Positions 48,612 to 57,871 of a stretch of 64,000 bases of DNA are shown in pieces. Both the position numbers and the translations under genes were made by a program. Positions within the stretch are counted from its first letter, which is position 1, and every line of letters begins with the position of its first letter. The DNA lies in the NCBI GenBank assembly GCA_963842155.1, contig CAWJFP010000015.1, forward strand, positions 17,922 to 81,921, written 5' to 3'. Under the pieces are notes generated by a model, which saw only the letters and a program-made list of their open reading frames with translations, was not told where the DNA came from and did not search any database. The stretch is from CAWJFP01 sp963842155. Lineage in GTDB: Bacteria; Pseudomonadota; Alphaproteobacteria; JACZXZ01.

Positions 48612-50447
48612 CTAGCAATAGCATAGGGAAAGCTCCATGGAAACGCGGCAGCGCACCACGAGCATTACGCCAACCCTTACGGAGCCTACCAGCAATGTTT
48701 CAGACGAGGGCACGAACGGGCAGCGGGCGAAGAACAACAAAGCGGGGCCCGTTGCGTCGGGGAAAAGCTCTTCTTTGCGGAGGAACGAGAGATTAATGAG
48801 CGCAGCGGGTGATAGGCGTTTGAGAAGAGCGGAGCGCGCCTCGACTGCGTATGTATCCTTGGAGAAGAACGGCGTGGCTTTCATCACCATGCCGATCCGT
48901 CCCTTCTCGCCGGCAAAGTCGGCGGCGATCGAAAGAAATTCCTGATCGGGACTTCGACGAGGTCGCAAGGAGCGGGCCTCATCGGGCTTCCGCTTCGGTG
49001 CGCCGCCTGGGCGTCGAACAAACGTCCATGGGGGATTGCCAACTACCGCATCGAATTTAACGGCGGTTAACTTGGCTGGCAGTGTGTCACCAATGGTATC
49101 GGCGTCGAACAGCGTTGTGTCAATAAGCCGGTCAAATTTCAAATCGCGAATATCGCTAATGGGTTCTTCGTCGAGTTCGAGTGCCGCAAGATAGAGGCCA
49201 AATGCGGCGATTCCGAGCGCCGATCGATTGATGTCAATGCCAAACAGCTGCGTGTTGAGGATACTGCGCACGAGTTTGCGGCTCGCGGGCTGGCCCCCCG
49301 TAGCGCGCCATACAAGCCGACGGAATGCTTCGACGAGGAATGCGCCTGACCCGCAGGTCGGATCGATGATCCGGGCGTCTGCCTGTAAGCCCTCGAACAC
49401 TGGATCGAGAGCGAGGTGAACGAGCTCAACCGGTGTGTAGTGCAGACCTTGAGAAGCCGCGTTGCCCGCAGCCGTCGATCGGGCGAATTGCTGATAGATT
49501 GAGCTGATCAGATCGATCGGAATTGCATCGAACCGAAACTTGAACAGCCGACCCTGCCCGCGTCGCTCTGCGACCAAGCTACGTCCATCGGAGAAGTCTC
49601 GAATTAACGCGAGATGTAGATCAGTCAAGTACTCGCGTTCGGCACCGGGATCGTCCATTGGAAAGAGGTCGCCGTTGAACGTCGTACGCAGCCAGTCGAA
49701 CAGCGTGAAGGCGCTTGCCGTCGAGCCGAACATCTTGCTCAGGTCATCCGGCAAAGACTTTGGAAGGAAAGGTTGTGCGATACCCCGATCAAGCAGATAC
49801 CAAGTGAAGATGCATCGCCCGATGAAGCGCTGTGCGATATCGCGCGGGATAGGGCGGACCGACTTTACCAGGCCTTGCCTCGTCTGGACGGACGTAGGTG
49901 CTTGGGTCAGCAAATCTTCAAGCGCGCTAATCTCCGCGAGGAGATCGCGGTCAACGCGATGGCGACGATTGATTTTCTCTCCAACCGCGCTCGACCAGAA
50001 CGCGCCCGTCTCCGTAGCCAAGCGTCCGCACATGGAGTCAAGAATACGGAGCCGCTCCTCGGACGCGAGGACGAAGCGATCAATAGGAGCCGGATCAGTC
50101 TGCGCTGACCGCTCCGAAGGTGACGCGTAACAATCATAAAGTCTAACTTCGGTGGGCGTGATAATCCACAGTAGTGGAGCTACGCCGATATTCCAGGCAG
50201 CCTCATGCCAGCGCTTTAGGTCGCCGACACTAGGGTCTTGGGACCCCGCGTCCTTGAATATGCTCGTCGGGGTATTCTGTGCCTTGAAGACTGCATCCGC
50301 CTTAAGCCCGACCCTCTCGTCCGCAAACACCTTTTTCAATTCGATCGACGTAGCATGATCCGCCGCAATGAAGCCCGGCGCTGATCTGCCCGATGGCATG
50401 ATATAGCTGGTTGCTTCCAGCGCCTTTTTGTATGCTGAGCTATTCAC
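48612..50447 (-). CDS. N6-adenine DNA methylase (Eco57I/Type IIG-like), 3'-truncated
   Basis: 611 residues. A region with the N-terminal half of a Type IIG/BREX-like enzyme is followed by motif I DPTCGSGAFL (362-371), FGIDINRSAL and the catalytic motif IV NPPW (471-474). After residue ~587 (SSETLLVGSV) the protein ends in a 24-residue tail with no methylase character, so the target-recognition half is missing. The break falls where the GC-poorer DNA meets the liv operon. The gene may be inactive, or the specificity part may have been lost when the island was shortened. ATG overlaps the HTH gene stop (ATGA). No restriction gene or helicase is adjacent. Confidence 0.7.
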   Translation of the reverse strand: MNSSAYKKALEATSYIMPSGRSAPGFIAADHATSIELKKVFADERVGLKADAVFKAQNTPTSIFKDAGSQDPSVGDLKRWHEAAWNIGVAPLLWIITPTEVRLYDCYASPSERSAQTDPAPIDRFVLASEERLRILDSMCGRLATETGAFWSSAVGEKINRRHRVDRDLLAEISALEDLLTQAPTSVQTRQGLVKSVRPIPRDIAQRFIGRCIFTWYLLDRGIAQPFLPKSLPDDLSKMFGSTASAFTLFDWLRTTFNGDLFPMDDPGAEREYLTDLHLALIRDFSDGRSLVAERRGQGRLFKFRFDAIPIDLISSIYQQFARSTAAGNAASQGLHYTPVELVHLALDPVFEGLQADARIIDPTCGSGAFLVEAFRRLVWRATGGQPASRKLVRSILNTQLFGIDINRSALGIAAFGLYLAALELDEEPISDIRDLKFDRLIDTTLFDADTIGDTLPAKLTAVKFDAVVGNPPWTFVRRPGGAPKRKPDEARSLRPRRSPDQEFLSIAADFAGEKGRIGMVMKATPFFSKDTYAVEARSALLKRLSPAALINLSFLRKEELFPDATGPALLFFARCPFVPSSETLLVGSVRVGVMLVVRCRVSMELSLCYC

Positions 50448-50989
50448 GAGGACTTCCTCCGCCTCTGGGCCGAGCGCGTTGCAACCAAACTTGGTCGGCG
50501 TGACACGCGAGGAGAAGACGGCACTTCGTCCACGGCTCGGACCGGGAAGAGATCGAGCTGACCGGGGAAGCTCGACGGCCTAGGCAGCCCGAAGCCCTGG
50601 GACAAGGCGTCGAGATGGGGCGTCAATCGGATCAGGATCGCGTCATTGGTAGGAAGGCTTGCTTCGGCCTCGTCGACCCACGCCCAACGCTCATCGGCAT
50701 AGATGGCGAGCGCCTTTCCCGAAAGGTCGACAAACGACACACCCCGGAGACCGCGCCGCAGGCTGGCGAAGAGCTGCCGATGGGCTTGCAGTTCGATATG
50801 GAATCCATCGTGAAGCGTCACGACGATCCGCAGCAGAAGGATGGTCTGCCACAAATACTTGGCTGGTGAGCCTTGGCTTTTCGGCCTTATGTCGGCCGGA
50901 ATCAGAGCCCGCCGACTGGTCCACTCGCGAAGCTTGTTCGTCGAGATGCCAGTCAGCTGCGATGCTTCGCGGGTAGTAACAACTCGCAT
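50444..50989 (-). CDS. MerR-like HTH protein coupled to the DNA methylase
   Basis: 181 residues. The N-terminus (TTREASQLTGISTNKLREWTSRRALIPAD) is a MerR-type winged helix-turn-helix; a basic Arg-rich tail (SPRVSRRPSLVATRSAQRRRKSS) ends it. No effector domain is recognised. Translationally coupled to the methylase, so it probably regulates or assists that module. Composition is GC-poorer than the suf operon, pointing to a shared foreign origin with the methylase. Confidence 0.65.
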   Translation of the reverse strand: MRVVTTREASQLTGISTNKLREWTSRRALIPADIRPKSQGSPAKYLWQTILLLRIVVTLHDGFHIELQAHRQLFASLRRGLRGVSFVDLSGKALAIYADERWAWVDEAEASLPTNDAILIRLTPHLDALSQGFGLPRPSSFPGQLDLFPVRAVDEVPSSPRVSRRPSLVATRSAQRRRKSS

Positions 50990-51160
50990 CCATCAACCCG
51001 TCATAAGTTCGAGTCTCACATCCAAACTTTTTTGCGAGAATGGGTACCATGCCCGATCTTCTTCGTAAAGCCACGGTCCACCGCGGGTGATGGATTGCAA
51101 CCGCGGCCGATCCCACGCCGGCGCGCGGGCCTCTTGCCACCGGTTTCGGCGAAAAGCTTG

Positions 51161-51190
51161 TTGACTTATGGTGGCCCTGCATTACTTAAT
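51161..51190 (+). promoter_or_regulatory. Candidate promoter of the suf operon
   Basis: TTGACT (51161-51166), 18-base spacer and CTTAAT (51185-51190), 36 bases before the sufR ATG. Just downstream, TCAG-TC-CTGA (51201-51210) is a short inverted repeat placed where an Rrf2-type autorepressor could bind. Both are by inspection only. Confidence 0.4.
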
Positions 51191-51225
51191 CTGTACGAAT
51201 TCAGTCCTGATTGAGGCTATACGCC

Positions 51226-51696
51226 ATGATCCGGCTTAACCGGTTGACGGACTACGCAATTCTCGTGCTGGGACGGCTGGGACGGGAGCCCGGCTTGATG
51301 CGGACGGCGTCCCAGCTCGCCCAGGATACGGGCGTGCCTTTGCCGACCGTGGCGAAGCTTTTGAAGATCCTCGCGAACGACGGCATCATCGCGTCGCACC
51401 GGGGCGCTGCCGGGGGCTACACCCTCGCGCTACCGCCCGACGCGATCTCTCTCGCGGAGATCATTGCGGCGCTCGAGGGACCGATCGCGCTCACCGCCTG
51501 CATCGAGGGCGCGCCCGGCCATTGCGACATCGAGTCGCTTTGCCCCATGCGAACCAATTGGGAGAAGGTCAACACCGCCATCCGCCGCGCGCTCGAGGAG
51601 CTGACGCTGGCGGATATGGCCGCGCCGAGCCTCGACTTCCCGGAGCTGCCGGCTGCGGCTTCGGTGGCCCCTACAGCCGTGGCTGTCGAGCGATAG
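51226..51696 (+). CDS. sufR: SUF system Fe-S cluster assembly regulator (Rrf2/IscR family)
   Basis: 156 residues. An Rrf2 winged HTH (LTDYAILVLGRL...PLPTVAKLLKILAN) is followed by three cysteines in CIEGAPGHCDIESLCPM, the spacing used by IscR-like proteins to hold a [2Fe-2S] cluster. It should sense cluster supply and repress the operon it heads. ATG 51226 is preferred over TTG 51211 in the same frame. sufB starts 18 bases downstream. Confidence 0.88.
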   Translation: MIRLNRLTDYAILVLGRLGREPGLMRTASQLAQDTGVPLPTVAKLLKILANDGIIASHRGAAGGYTLALPPDAISLAEIIAALEGPIALTACIEGAPGHCDIESLCPMRTNWEKVNTAIRRALEELTLADMAAPSLDFPELPAAASVAPTAVAVER

Positions 51697-51714
51697 AAGA
51701 TAGAGAGGAACGGA

Positions 51715-53169
51715 ATGTCCGCTGCCGTGGAAACGGTCGATCAGCTTCGCTCCATCACGGAGCAGAAATACAAGTACGGCTTCGTGACCGAGATCGGCGA
51801 GGACCGCGCGCCGAAGGGGCTGAGCGAGGAGATCGTGCGCTTCATCTCGGCCAAGAAGGCCGAGCCCCCTTGGCTCCTCGAATGGCGTCTCAAGGCCTAC
51901 CGCCATTGGCTCGAAATGACCGAACCGCGCTGGTCCATGGTGAAGTATCCCCCCATCGACTACCAGGACGCCTATTACTATTCCGCGCCTAAAACCGGCG
52001 AGGGACCCAAGAGCCTCGCCGAGATCGATCCGAAGCTGTTGCGCACCTACGAGAAGCTCGGCATCCCCTTGCGCGAGCAGGAGATGCTGGCGGGCGTGGC
52101 GGTCGACGCCGTGTTCGACAGCGTCTCGGTCGCCACCACCTTCAAGGCGCGGCTCGAGGAGCAGGGCATCATCTTCTGCTCGATCTCCGAGGCCGTGCAG
52201 AAGCATCCCGAGCTGGTGCGCGCCTATCTCGGCTCGGTCGTGCCCTATTCGGACAATTTCTTCGCCACCCTCAATTCGGCGGTCTTCACCGACGGCTCCT
52301 TCGTCTTCGTGCCCAAGGGGGTGCGCTGCCCCATGGAGCTCTCGACCTATTTCCGCATCAACGCGGCCAAGACGGGCCAGTTCGAGCGCACGCTCATCAT
52401 CGCCGAGGCCGGCTCCCATGTGAGCTATCTCGAGGGCTGCACTGCGCCCATGCGCGACGAGAACCAGCTCCATGCCGCGGTCGTCGAGCTCGTGGCGCTC
52501 GACGAGGCCGAGATCAAATATTCCACCGTGCAGAATTGGTATCCGGGCGACGAGCAGGGCAAAGGCGGCATCTACAACTTCGTCACCAAGCGCGGCGCCT
52601 GCCGCGGCCGCAACTCGAAAATCTCCTGGACGCAGGTCGAGACCGGCTCGGCCATCACCTGGAAATATCCGAGCTGCATCCTGCAGGGCGAGGGCTCGGT
52701 CGGCGAGTTCTATTCGGTCGCCATCACCAACAACTATCAGCAGGCCGACACCGGCACGAAAATGTTCCATCTCGGCCGCAATACGCGCTCGCGCATCATT
52801 TCCAAGGGCATCGCCTGCGGCCATGGGCAGAACACCTATCGTGGGCTGGTGCGCATCTCCCCGGGCGCCGAGGGCGCGCGCAACTTCACGCAATGCGATT
52901 CGCTCCTCATCGGCGCGAACTGCGGCGCCCATACCGTGCCCTATATCGAGAGCCGCAATTTGACCGCCCAGGTCGAGCACGAGGCGACTACGTCGAAGAT
53001 CGGCGACGATCAACTCTTCTATTGCCGCCAGCGCGGCATCTCGCCCGAGGACGCGGTCGCCCTCATCGTCAACGGCTTCTGCCGCGAAGTGCTGCAGGAG
53101 CTGCCCATGGAATTCGCAGTGGAGGCGCAGAAGCTGGTCGGCATAAGCCTCGAAGGCAGCGTCGGCTGA
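51715..53169 (+). CDS. sufB: Fe-S cluster assembly scaffold SufB
   Basis: 484 residues, a right-handed beta-helix protein with SVGEFYSVAITNNYQQADTGTKMFHLG and the invariant RGLVRISPGAEGARNFTQCDSLLIG, which contains the cluster/sulfur cysteine near residue 400. It forms the SufBC2D scaffold. GAGAGGAA before the ATG; 38 bases before sufC. Confidence 0.96.
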   Translation: MSAAVETVDQLRSITEQKYKYGFVTEIGEDRAPKGLSEEIVRFISAKKAEPPWLLEWRLKAYRHWLEMTEPRWSMVKYPPIDYQDAYYYSAPKTGEGPKSLAEIDPKLLRTYEKLGIPLREQEMLAGVAVDAVFDSVSVATTFKARLEEQGIIFCSISEAVQKHPELVRAYLGSVVPYSDNFFATLNSAVFTDGSFVFVPKGVRCPMELSTYFRINAAKTGQFERTLIIAEAGSHVSYLEGCTAPMRDENQLHAAVVELVALDEAEIKYSTVQNWYPGDEQGKGGIYNFVTKRGACRGRNSKISWTQVETGSAITWKYPSCILQGEGSVGEFYSVAITNNYQQADTGTKMFHLGRNTRSRIISKGIACGHGQNTYRGLVRISPGAEGARNFTQCDSLLIGANCGAHTVPYIESRNLTAQVEHEATTSKIGDDQLFYCRQRGISPEDAVALIVNGFCREVLQELPMEFAVEAQKLVGISLEGSVG

Positions 53170-53207
53170 GCGCCCCGCCAGCGCCCCAGAACAAGGTCGA
53201 AGAAGCG

Positions 53208-53954
53208 ATGCTCGAAATCAGCAACCTCCATGTCGCGGTCCAGGGACGCGAGATCCTCAAGGGTCTCGACCTCTCCGTCGCGGCGGGCGAGCTCCATGCC
53301 ATCATGGGGCCGAACGGCTCGGGCAAGAGCACGCTCGCCTATGTGCTCGCCGGGCGCGAGGGATACGAGGTGACCGAAGGCACGGTCACCTATAAGGGCC
53401 AGGATCTGCTGGCGATGCCGCCCGAGACGCGCGCGGCCGAGGGCGTCTTCCTCGCCTTTCAATATCCCGTCGAGCTGCCGGGCGTGACCACCACCACGTT
53501 CCTCAAGACCGCGCTCAACGCCGCGCGCAAGTTTCGCGGCGAGCCCGAGCTCGACGCCATGCAGTTCATCAAGCTGGTGCGGCAGAAGACCAAGGCGCTT
53601 GGCATCACCGACGAGATGCTGAAGCGCGCGGTGAATGTCGGCTTTTCCGGCGGCGAGAAGAAGCGCAACGAAGTGTTGCAGATGGCGGTGCTCGAGCCTC
53701 GCCTCGCCGTGCTCGACGAGACGGACAGCGGGCTCGACATCGACGCCTTGCGCATCGTGGCGGATGGCGTGAACGCGCTGCGCACGGCCGACCGCGCCAT
53801 GCTGGTCATCACCCATTACCAACGGCTCCTCGCGCATATCGTGCCTGACAAGGTGCATGTCCTCGCCCATGGCCAGATCCTGCGCTCGGGCGGCAAGGAG
53901 CTGGCGCTCGAGCTCGAGGCCAAGGGCTATGCCGAATTCGTCGAGGCGGCCTAG
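53208..53954 (+). CDS. sufC: Fe-S cluster assembly ATPase SufC
   Basis: 248 residues: Walker A GPNGSGKSTL, SGGEKKRNEVLQM signature, Walker B LAVLDETDSGLDIDAL, and VITHYQRLL. The ABC-type ATPase of the SufBC2D complex. Starts at ATG 53208 inside a longer open frame. Confidence 0.96.
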   Translation: MLEISNLHVAVQGREILKGLDLSVAAGELHAIMGPNGSGKSTLAYVLAGREGYEVTEGTVTYKGQDLLAMPPETRAAEGVFLAFQYPVELPGVTTTTFLKTALNAARKFRGEPELDAMQFIKLVRQKTKALGITDEMLKRAVNVGFSGGEKKRNEVLQMAVLEPRLAVLDETDSGLDIDALRIVADGVNALRTADRAMLVITHYQRLLAHIVPDKVHVLAHGQILRSGGKELALELEAKGYAEFVEAA

Positions 53955-53966
53955 GCCGGCGCGATC

Positions 53967-55301
53967 ATGAACAGCCAAACCACCCTTTCGCCCGGCGAGC
54001 GCTTTGCCGCCCATTACGCGGCGCTGAAGCCTTCGCTCCCGGGGGCCAAGACGGGCTGGCTTGCCGCCTTGCGCGAGCAGGGTAACGTCGCCTTCGCGGC
54101 AAGCGGCTGGCCAACGCCCAAGCTTGAAGCCTGGAAATACACCAACCTCGCGCCGCTCGCGAAGCTCGCCTTCGAGCCGGCCGAGCCTGTCGCCAACGGG
54201 TTGCGCGCGGCGGCGCTGCCTTGGCTCTTGCCGCCCGAAGCCGAGGCCCATCGCCTCGCTTTCGTCAATGGCAGGCTGCGCCCCGATCTCTCGGCGCCGG
54301 GCCGACTGCCGGCGGGGGTGGAGCTGGGCGGCCTTGCCGCTGTGCTCGAGAGCCATCCCGAGCGGCTCGAGGGCCGCATCGGGCGGCTCGGCGTTCTCGC
54401 GGAGCAGGCTATGCTCGCGCTCAATACGGCGCTCATGGAAGACGGCTTCCTCCTGCGCCTCGGCAAGGGCGTGGCGCTCGACCGGCCGGTCGAGCTGCTC
54501 TTCCTCTCGCTGCCGGGCTCGCGACCGCTTGCCTTCCATCCGCGCGGCCTCGTCGCGATGGAGGCCGGCAGCAGCGCCCTGCTGATCGAGCATCATGTCG
54601 GCACGGGACCGGGGGCTACCTTCGCCAATCTCGCGCTCGAGATCGAGCTCGAGGCGGGCGCCTCGCTTGCGCATTACAAGCTGCAGAACGAGGGGCCCGA
54701 CGCCTTTCATGTCGCCACAAATCAAGTGCGTCTGGGCCGCAATTCGCGTTACGCGAGCTTCGTGCTGGCGCAAGGCGGCAGGCTCGCGCGCAACGAGATC
54801 GCGCTTCTGCTCGCGGGCGAGGGGGCGGAATGCCGCCTCGACGGCGCCTATATGGGCCGGGCGCGCCAGCTCATCGACAATACGGCCTTCATCGATCATG
54901 CCGTTCCCCATACGACGAGCCGCCAGACCTGCAAGGGCGTGCTCGACGGTTATGCGCGCGGCGTGTTCCAGGGCCGCGTGCTCGTGCGGCCGGGTGCGCA
55001 GAAGACCGACGCGCACCAGATCAATCGCGCCCTTCTGCTCGCCGCCGGCGCTGAGATCGACAGCAAGCCTCAGCTCGAGATCCATGCCGACGACGTTAAA
55101 TGCGGCCATGGCGCGGCGGCGGGCGAGCTCGATGCGGAGGCCCTGTTCTATCTGCGCAGCCGCGCCATTCCGGAGGCCGAGGCCCGGCGGCTTCTCACCG
55201 AGGCCTTTCTTGCCGAGGCGCTCGACGCGATTCCCCATGAAGCCCTGCGCAACTCCTTCCGACGCGCGGTGGCCCAATGGGTCGCGAAGGCGGAGGGCTG
55301 A
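53967..55301 (+). CDS. sufD: Fe-S cluster assembly protein SufD
   Basis: 444 residues. The N-terminal EAWKYTNLAPLAKLAF motif and C-terminal beta-helix with CKGVLDGYARGVFQGRVLVRPGAQKTDAHQINR and LFYLRSRAIPEAEAR are typical. Paralogue of SufB; helps bring iron into the complex. 12 bases after sufC. Confidence 0.95.
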   Translation: MNSQTTLSPGERFAAHYAALKPSLPGAKTGWLAALREQGNVAFAASGWPTPKLEAWKYTNLAPLAKLAFEPAEPVANGLRAAALPWLLPPEAEAHRLAFVNGRLRPDLSAPGRLPAGVELGGLAAVLESHPERLEGRIGRLGVLAEQAMLALNTALMEDGFLLRLGKGVALDRPVELLFLSLPGSRPLAFHPRGLVAMEAGSSALLIEHHVGTGPGATFANLALEIELEAGASLAHYKLQNEGPDAFHVATNQVRLGRNSRYASFVLAQGGRLARNEIALLLAGEGAECRLDGAYMGRARQLIDNTAFIDHAVPHTTSRQTCKGVLDGYARGVFQGRVLVRPGAQKTDAHQINRALLLAAGAEIDSKPQLEIHADDVKCGHGAAAGELDAEALFYLRSRAIPEAEARRLLTEAFLAEALDAIPHEALRNSFRRAVAQWVAKAEG

Positions 55302-55304
55302 GCG

Positions 55305-56567
55305 ATGTCCGCCGCCAGCGCCGCCCGATCCGCGATGCTGCCGAACACGCCGCCTTACGACGTCGAGCGCGTGCGCCGCGATTTTCCCATCCTTGCGCGG
55401 AGCGTGCACGGCAAGCCGCTCGTCTACCTCGACAGCGGCGCGAGCGCGCAGAAGCCGCGCGCCGTGATCGACTGCATGTGCCAGGTAATCGAGGAGGACT
55501 ACGCCAACATCCATCGTGGCGTCCATTACCTCTCGCAGCGCGCGACCGAGCGCTATGAGGGCGCGCGCGAGACCGTAGCGCGCTTCCTCGGCGCCGAGGC
55601 GCGCGAGATCGTCTTCACACGCAACGCGACCGAGGGCATCAATCTCGTCGCCGCCAGCTATGGCCGGCATTTCCTCGAGCCGGGCGACGAGATCCTGCTC
55701 TCGGAGATGGAGCATCACGCTAATATCGTGCCCTGGCAGCTCCTTGCCGGCGAGCGCGGCCTCGTCATCCGCGTCGTGCCGATCGACGGCAAGGGCAATC
55801 TGCAGCTCGACGCCTACGAGGATCTCTTGGGCCCGCGCGTGCGGCTCGTGGCTCTCACCCATTGCTCGAACGTGCTGGGCACCGTCAATCCGGCGGCCGA
55901 GATCGTCCGCCTCGCCCATGCGCGCGGCGTGCCCGTCCTGCTCGACGGCTCGCAAGCCGTCGTCCATCGCGCGGTCGACGTGAAGGCGCTGGATGTGGAT
56001 TTCTACGTCTTCACCGGCCACAAGCTCTATGGGCCGACTGGGATCGGCGTGCTCTACGGCAAGAGCGCGCTGCTCGCCAAAATGCCGCCCTACCAGGGCG
56101 GCGGCGACATGATTCGCTCCGTGAGCTTCGCCGGCACGAGCTACAAGGAGCCGCCGGAGCGCTTCGAGGCCGGCACGCCCGCGATCGTCGAGGCAATCGC
56201 GCTTGCCGCGGCAATCGACTATGTGACGGCGCTCGGCCAGGACGCCATCGCGGCGCATGAGCGCGCGCTGCTCGATTACGCGACGAGCCGGCTTTCCGCC
56301 ATCCCCGGCCTCGCCATCCAGGGCCAGGCGGAGGAAAAGGCGGCGATCGTCTCCTTCACGCTCGAAGGCGTGCATCCGCACGACATCGGCACGATCGTGG
56401 ACCGCGCCGGCATTGCCGTGCGCACGGGCCATCATTGCGCCCAACCGCTGATGGAGCGGCTCGGCCTAGTAGCCACCGCGCGCGCCTCCTTCGGGCTCTA
56501 CAATACAGCCGCCGAGGTGGATGCGCTCGCAAAGGCCATCGCCGAGGTGCGGGAGATTTTTCGATGA
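55305..56567 (+). CDS. sufS: Cysteine desulfurase SufS
   Basis: 420 residues. VYLDSGASAQKPRAVIDCM, the PLP lysine in FTGHKLYGPTGIGVLYG, and the catalytic Cys in RTGHHCAQPLMERLG identify the group II desulfurase. It supplies persulfide to SufU/SufB. Third cysteine desulfurase in this window. Stop overlaps sufU (ATGA). Confidence 0.96.
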   Translation: MSAASAARSAMLPNTPPYDVERVRRDFPILARSVHGKPLVYLDSGASAQKPRAVIDCMCQVIEEDYANIHRGVHYLSQRATERYEGARETVARFLGAEAREIVFTRNATEGINLVAASYGRHFLEPGDEILLSEMEHHANIVPWQLLAGERGLVIRVVPIDGKGNLQLDAYEDLLGPRVRLVALTHCSNVLGTVNPAAEIVRLAHARGVPVLLDGSQAVVHRAVDVKALDVDFYVFTGHKLYGPTGIGVLYGKSALLAKMPPYQGGGDMIRSVSFAGTSYKEPPERFEAGTPAIVEAIALAAAIDYVTALGQDAIAAHERALLDYATSRLSAIPGLAIQGQAEEKAAIVSFTLEGVHPHDIGTIVDRAGIAVRTGHHCAQPLMERLGLVATARASFGLYNTAAEVDALAKAIAEVREIFR

Positions 56568-57031
56568 TGGCCGACGATCTGCGCGAGCTCTATCAGGAAG
56601 TGATCCTCGACCACGGCCGGCATCCGCGGAATTTCCGCCATCCTGTCGACGCCAACCGCTCGGCCCAGGGCCATAACCCGCTGTGCGGCGATCAGATCGC
56701 CGTCTATCTGACGCTCGACCCGAGCGGCCGGATCGCGGATGCGGCCTTCCAAGGGCGGGGCTGCGCCATTTCGACCGCGTCGGCCTCGATGATGACCGAG
56801 CTCCTGCGCGGCAAGACGGTCGAGCAGGCCGAGACGCTGTTCGAGGCCTTTCATCATCTCTGCACCGAGGGCCGGCAGACGGGCCTCTCGGCGGAGCTCG
56901 AGGAAGATCTCGACAAGCTGCAGGTGCTGGCCGGCGTGCGGCAGTTCCCCATGCGCGTCAAATGCGCGACGCTCCCCTGGCATACGATGGCCGCGGCCAT
57001 CGCCGGAGAGCGGGAAGTTTCGACCGAGTAG
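56564..57031 (+). CDS. sufU: SufU-like sulfur-transfer/scaffold protein
   Basis: 155 residues with conserved Cys ligands in NPLCGDQI, GRGCAISTASASMM and VKCATLPWH, and the Asp of LCGDQ. SufU has a zinc-bound Cys that accepts sulfur from SufS. The gene is translationally coupled to sufS. SufU in place of SufE is common in alphaproteobacteria and Gram-positives. Confidence 0.93.
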   Translation: MMADDLRELYQEVILDHGRHPRNFRHPVDANRSAQGHNPLCGDQIAVYLTLDPSGRIADAAFQGRGCAISTASASMMTELLRGKTVEQAETLFEAFHHLCTEGRQTGLSAELEEDLDKLQVLAGVRQFPMRVKCATLPWHTMAAAIAGEREVSTE

Positions 57032-57038
57032 GCGAGCG

Positions 57039-57464
57039 ATGGAGCAGGAGCGCGCCAAGTACGACGACAAGCTGAGCCTGGGCGACTTCACCCCCGGGGC
57101 GCAGGCGGAAGGCGAGGGCGCGGTCGCGCGCGTGGGCAAGCCGCTGGCGCCGGGCCAGCCGGTCGCCTCCTACGATGCCGTGGTCGAAGCGCTGCGCACG
57201 GTCTACGACCCGGAGATTCCCGTCAATATCTACGAGCTCGGCCTCATCTACCGGCTCGACATCGCGTCGGACGGCAAGGTCGCGGTCGAGATGACCTTGA
57301 CGGCGCCGGGCTGCCCGGTCGCCGGCACCATGCCGCTCATGGTGGCGGACGCGGTCGGCAAGGTCGAAGGCACGGGCGAGGTCGAAGTGCGCCTCGTCTG
57401 GGACCCGCCCTGGTCGCCCGCGCTCATGTCGGACGACGCCAAGATGGCGCTCGACATTGCCTAA
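57039..57464 (+). CDS. sufT: SUF system protein SufT (MIP18/DUF59 family)
   Basis: 141 residues. DPEIPVNIYELGLIY is the DUF59 signature, with TAPGCPVAGTMP carrying the single conserved Cys and WDPPWSPALMS near the end. The family helps mature some Fe-S proteins. Seven bases after sufU. Confidence 0.92.
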   Translation: MEQERAKYDDKLSLGDFTPGAQAEGEGAVARVGKPLAPGQPVASYDAVVEALRTVYDPEIPVNIYELGLIYRLDIASDGKVAVEMTLTAPGCPVAGTMPLMVADAVGKVEGTGEVEVRLVWDPPWSPALMSDDAKMALDIA

Positions 57465-57525
57465 ACCACCGCAGGGCTTATATTAATGACGGATCGCTGC
57501 GATCCGAGGAGAGGTTGAGGAAGAG

Positions 57526-57861
57526 ATGACAGCGCAGATGATCACGCTGACCGATGCCGCCGCGGAGCGGGTGAAGGCGCTGATGGCCCGCGCCGAGAAG
57601 CCCGTGCAGGGCCTGCGCGTCGGCGTGAAGACACGCGGCTGCTCCGGCCATAGCTATTTCGTCGAATATGCCGACGCGCCGCGCAAGTTCGAGGACGTCA
57701 TCGAGGACAAGGGCGTCAGGATCTTCATCGACCCCGCCTCGGTCATGTTCCTCATCGGCGCGCGCATGGACTATGTCGAGGACAAACTCCAGTCCGGCTT
57801 CGTCTTCTCCAATCCGAACGAGAAAAGCCGCTGCGGCTGCGGCGAGAGCTTCAACATTTGA
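57526..57861 (+). CDS. sufA: A-type Fe-S carrier SufA/IscA
   Basis: 111 residues. The three A-type cysteines lie in KTRGCSGHSYFVEY and SRCGCGESF. Carries clusters from the SufBCD scaffold to client proteins. Last gene of the suf operon, convergent with the next gene. Confidence 0.94.
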   Translation: MTAQMITLTDAAAERVKALMARAEKPVQGLRVGVKTRGCSGHSYFVEYADAPRKFEDVIEDKGVRIFIDPASVMFLIGARMDYVEDKLQSGFVFSNPNEKSRCGCGESFNI

Positions 57862-57871
57862 CGGCCGCCGC

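Noticed and set aside
53019..56444. A 1141-codon open frame on the minus strand across sufB-sufS
   Set aside because: It lies entirely antisense to the unmistakable suf genes; long antisense frames are expected from third-position GC bias. It has no recognisable domain.
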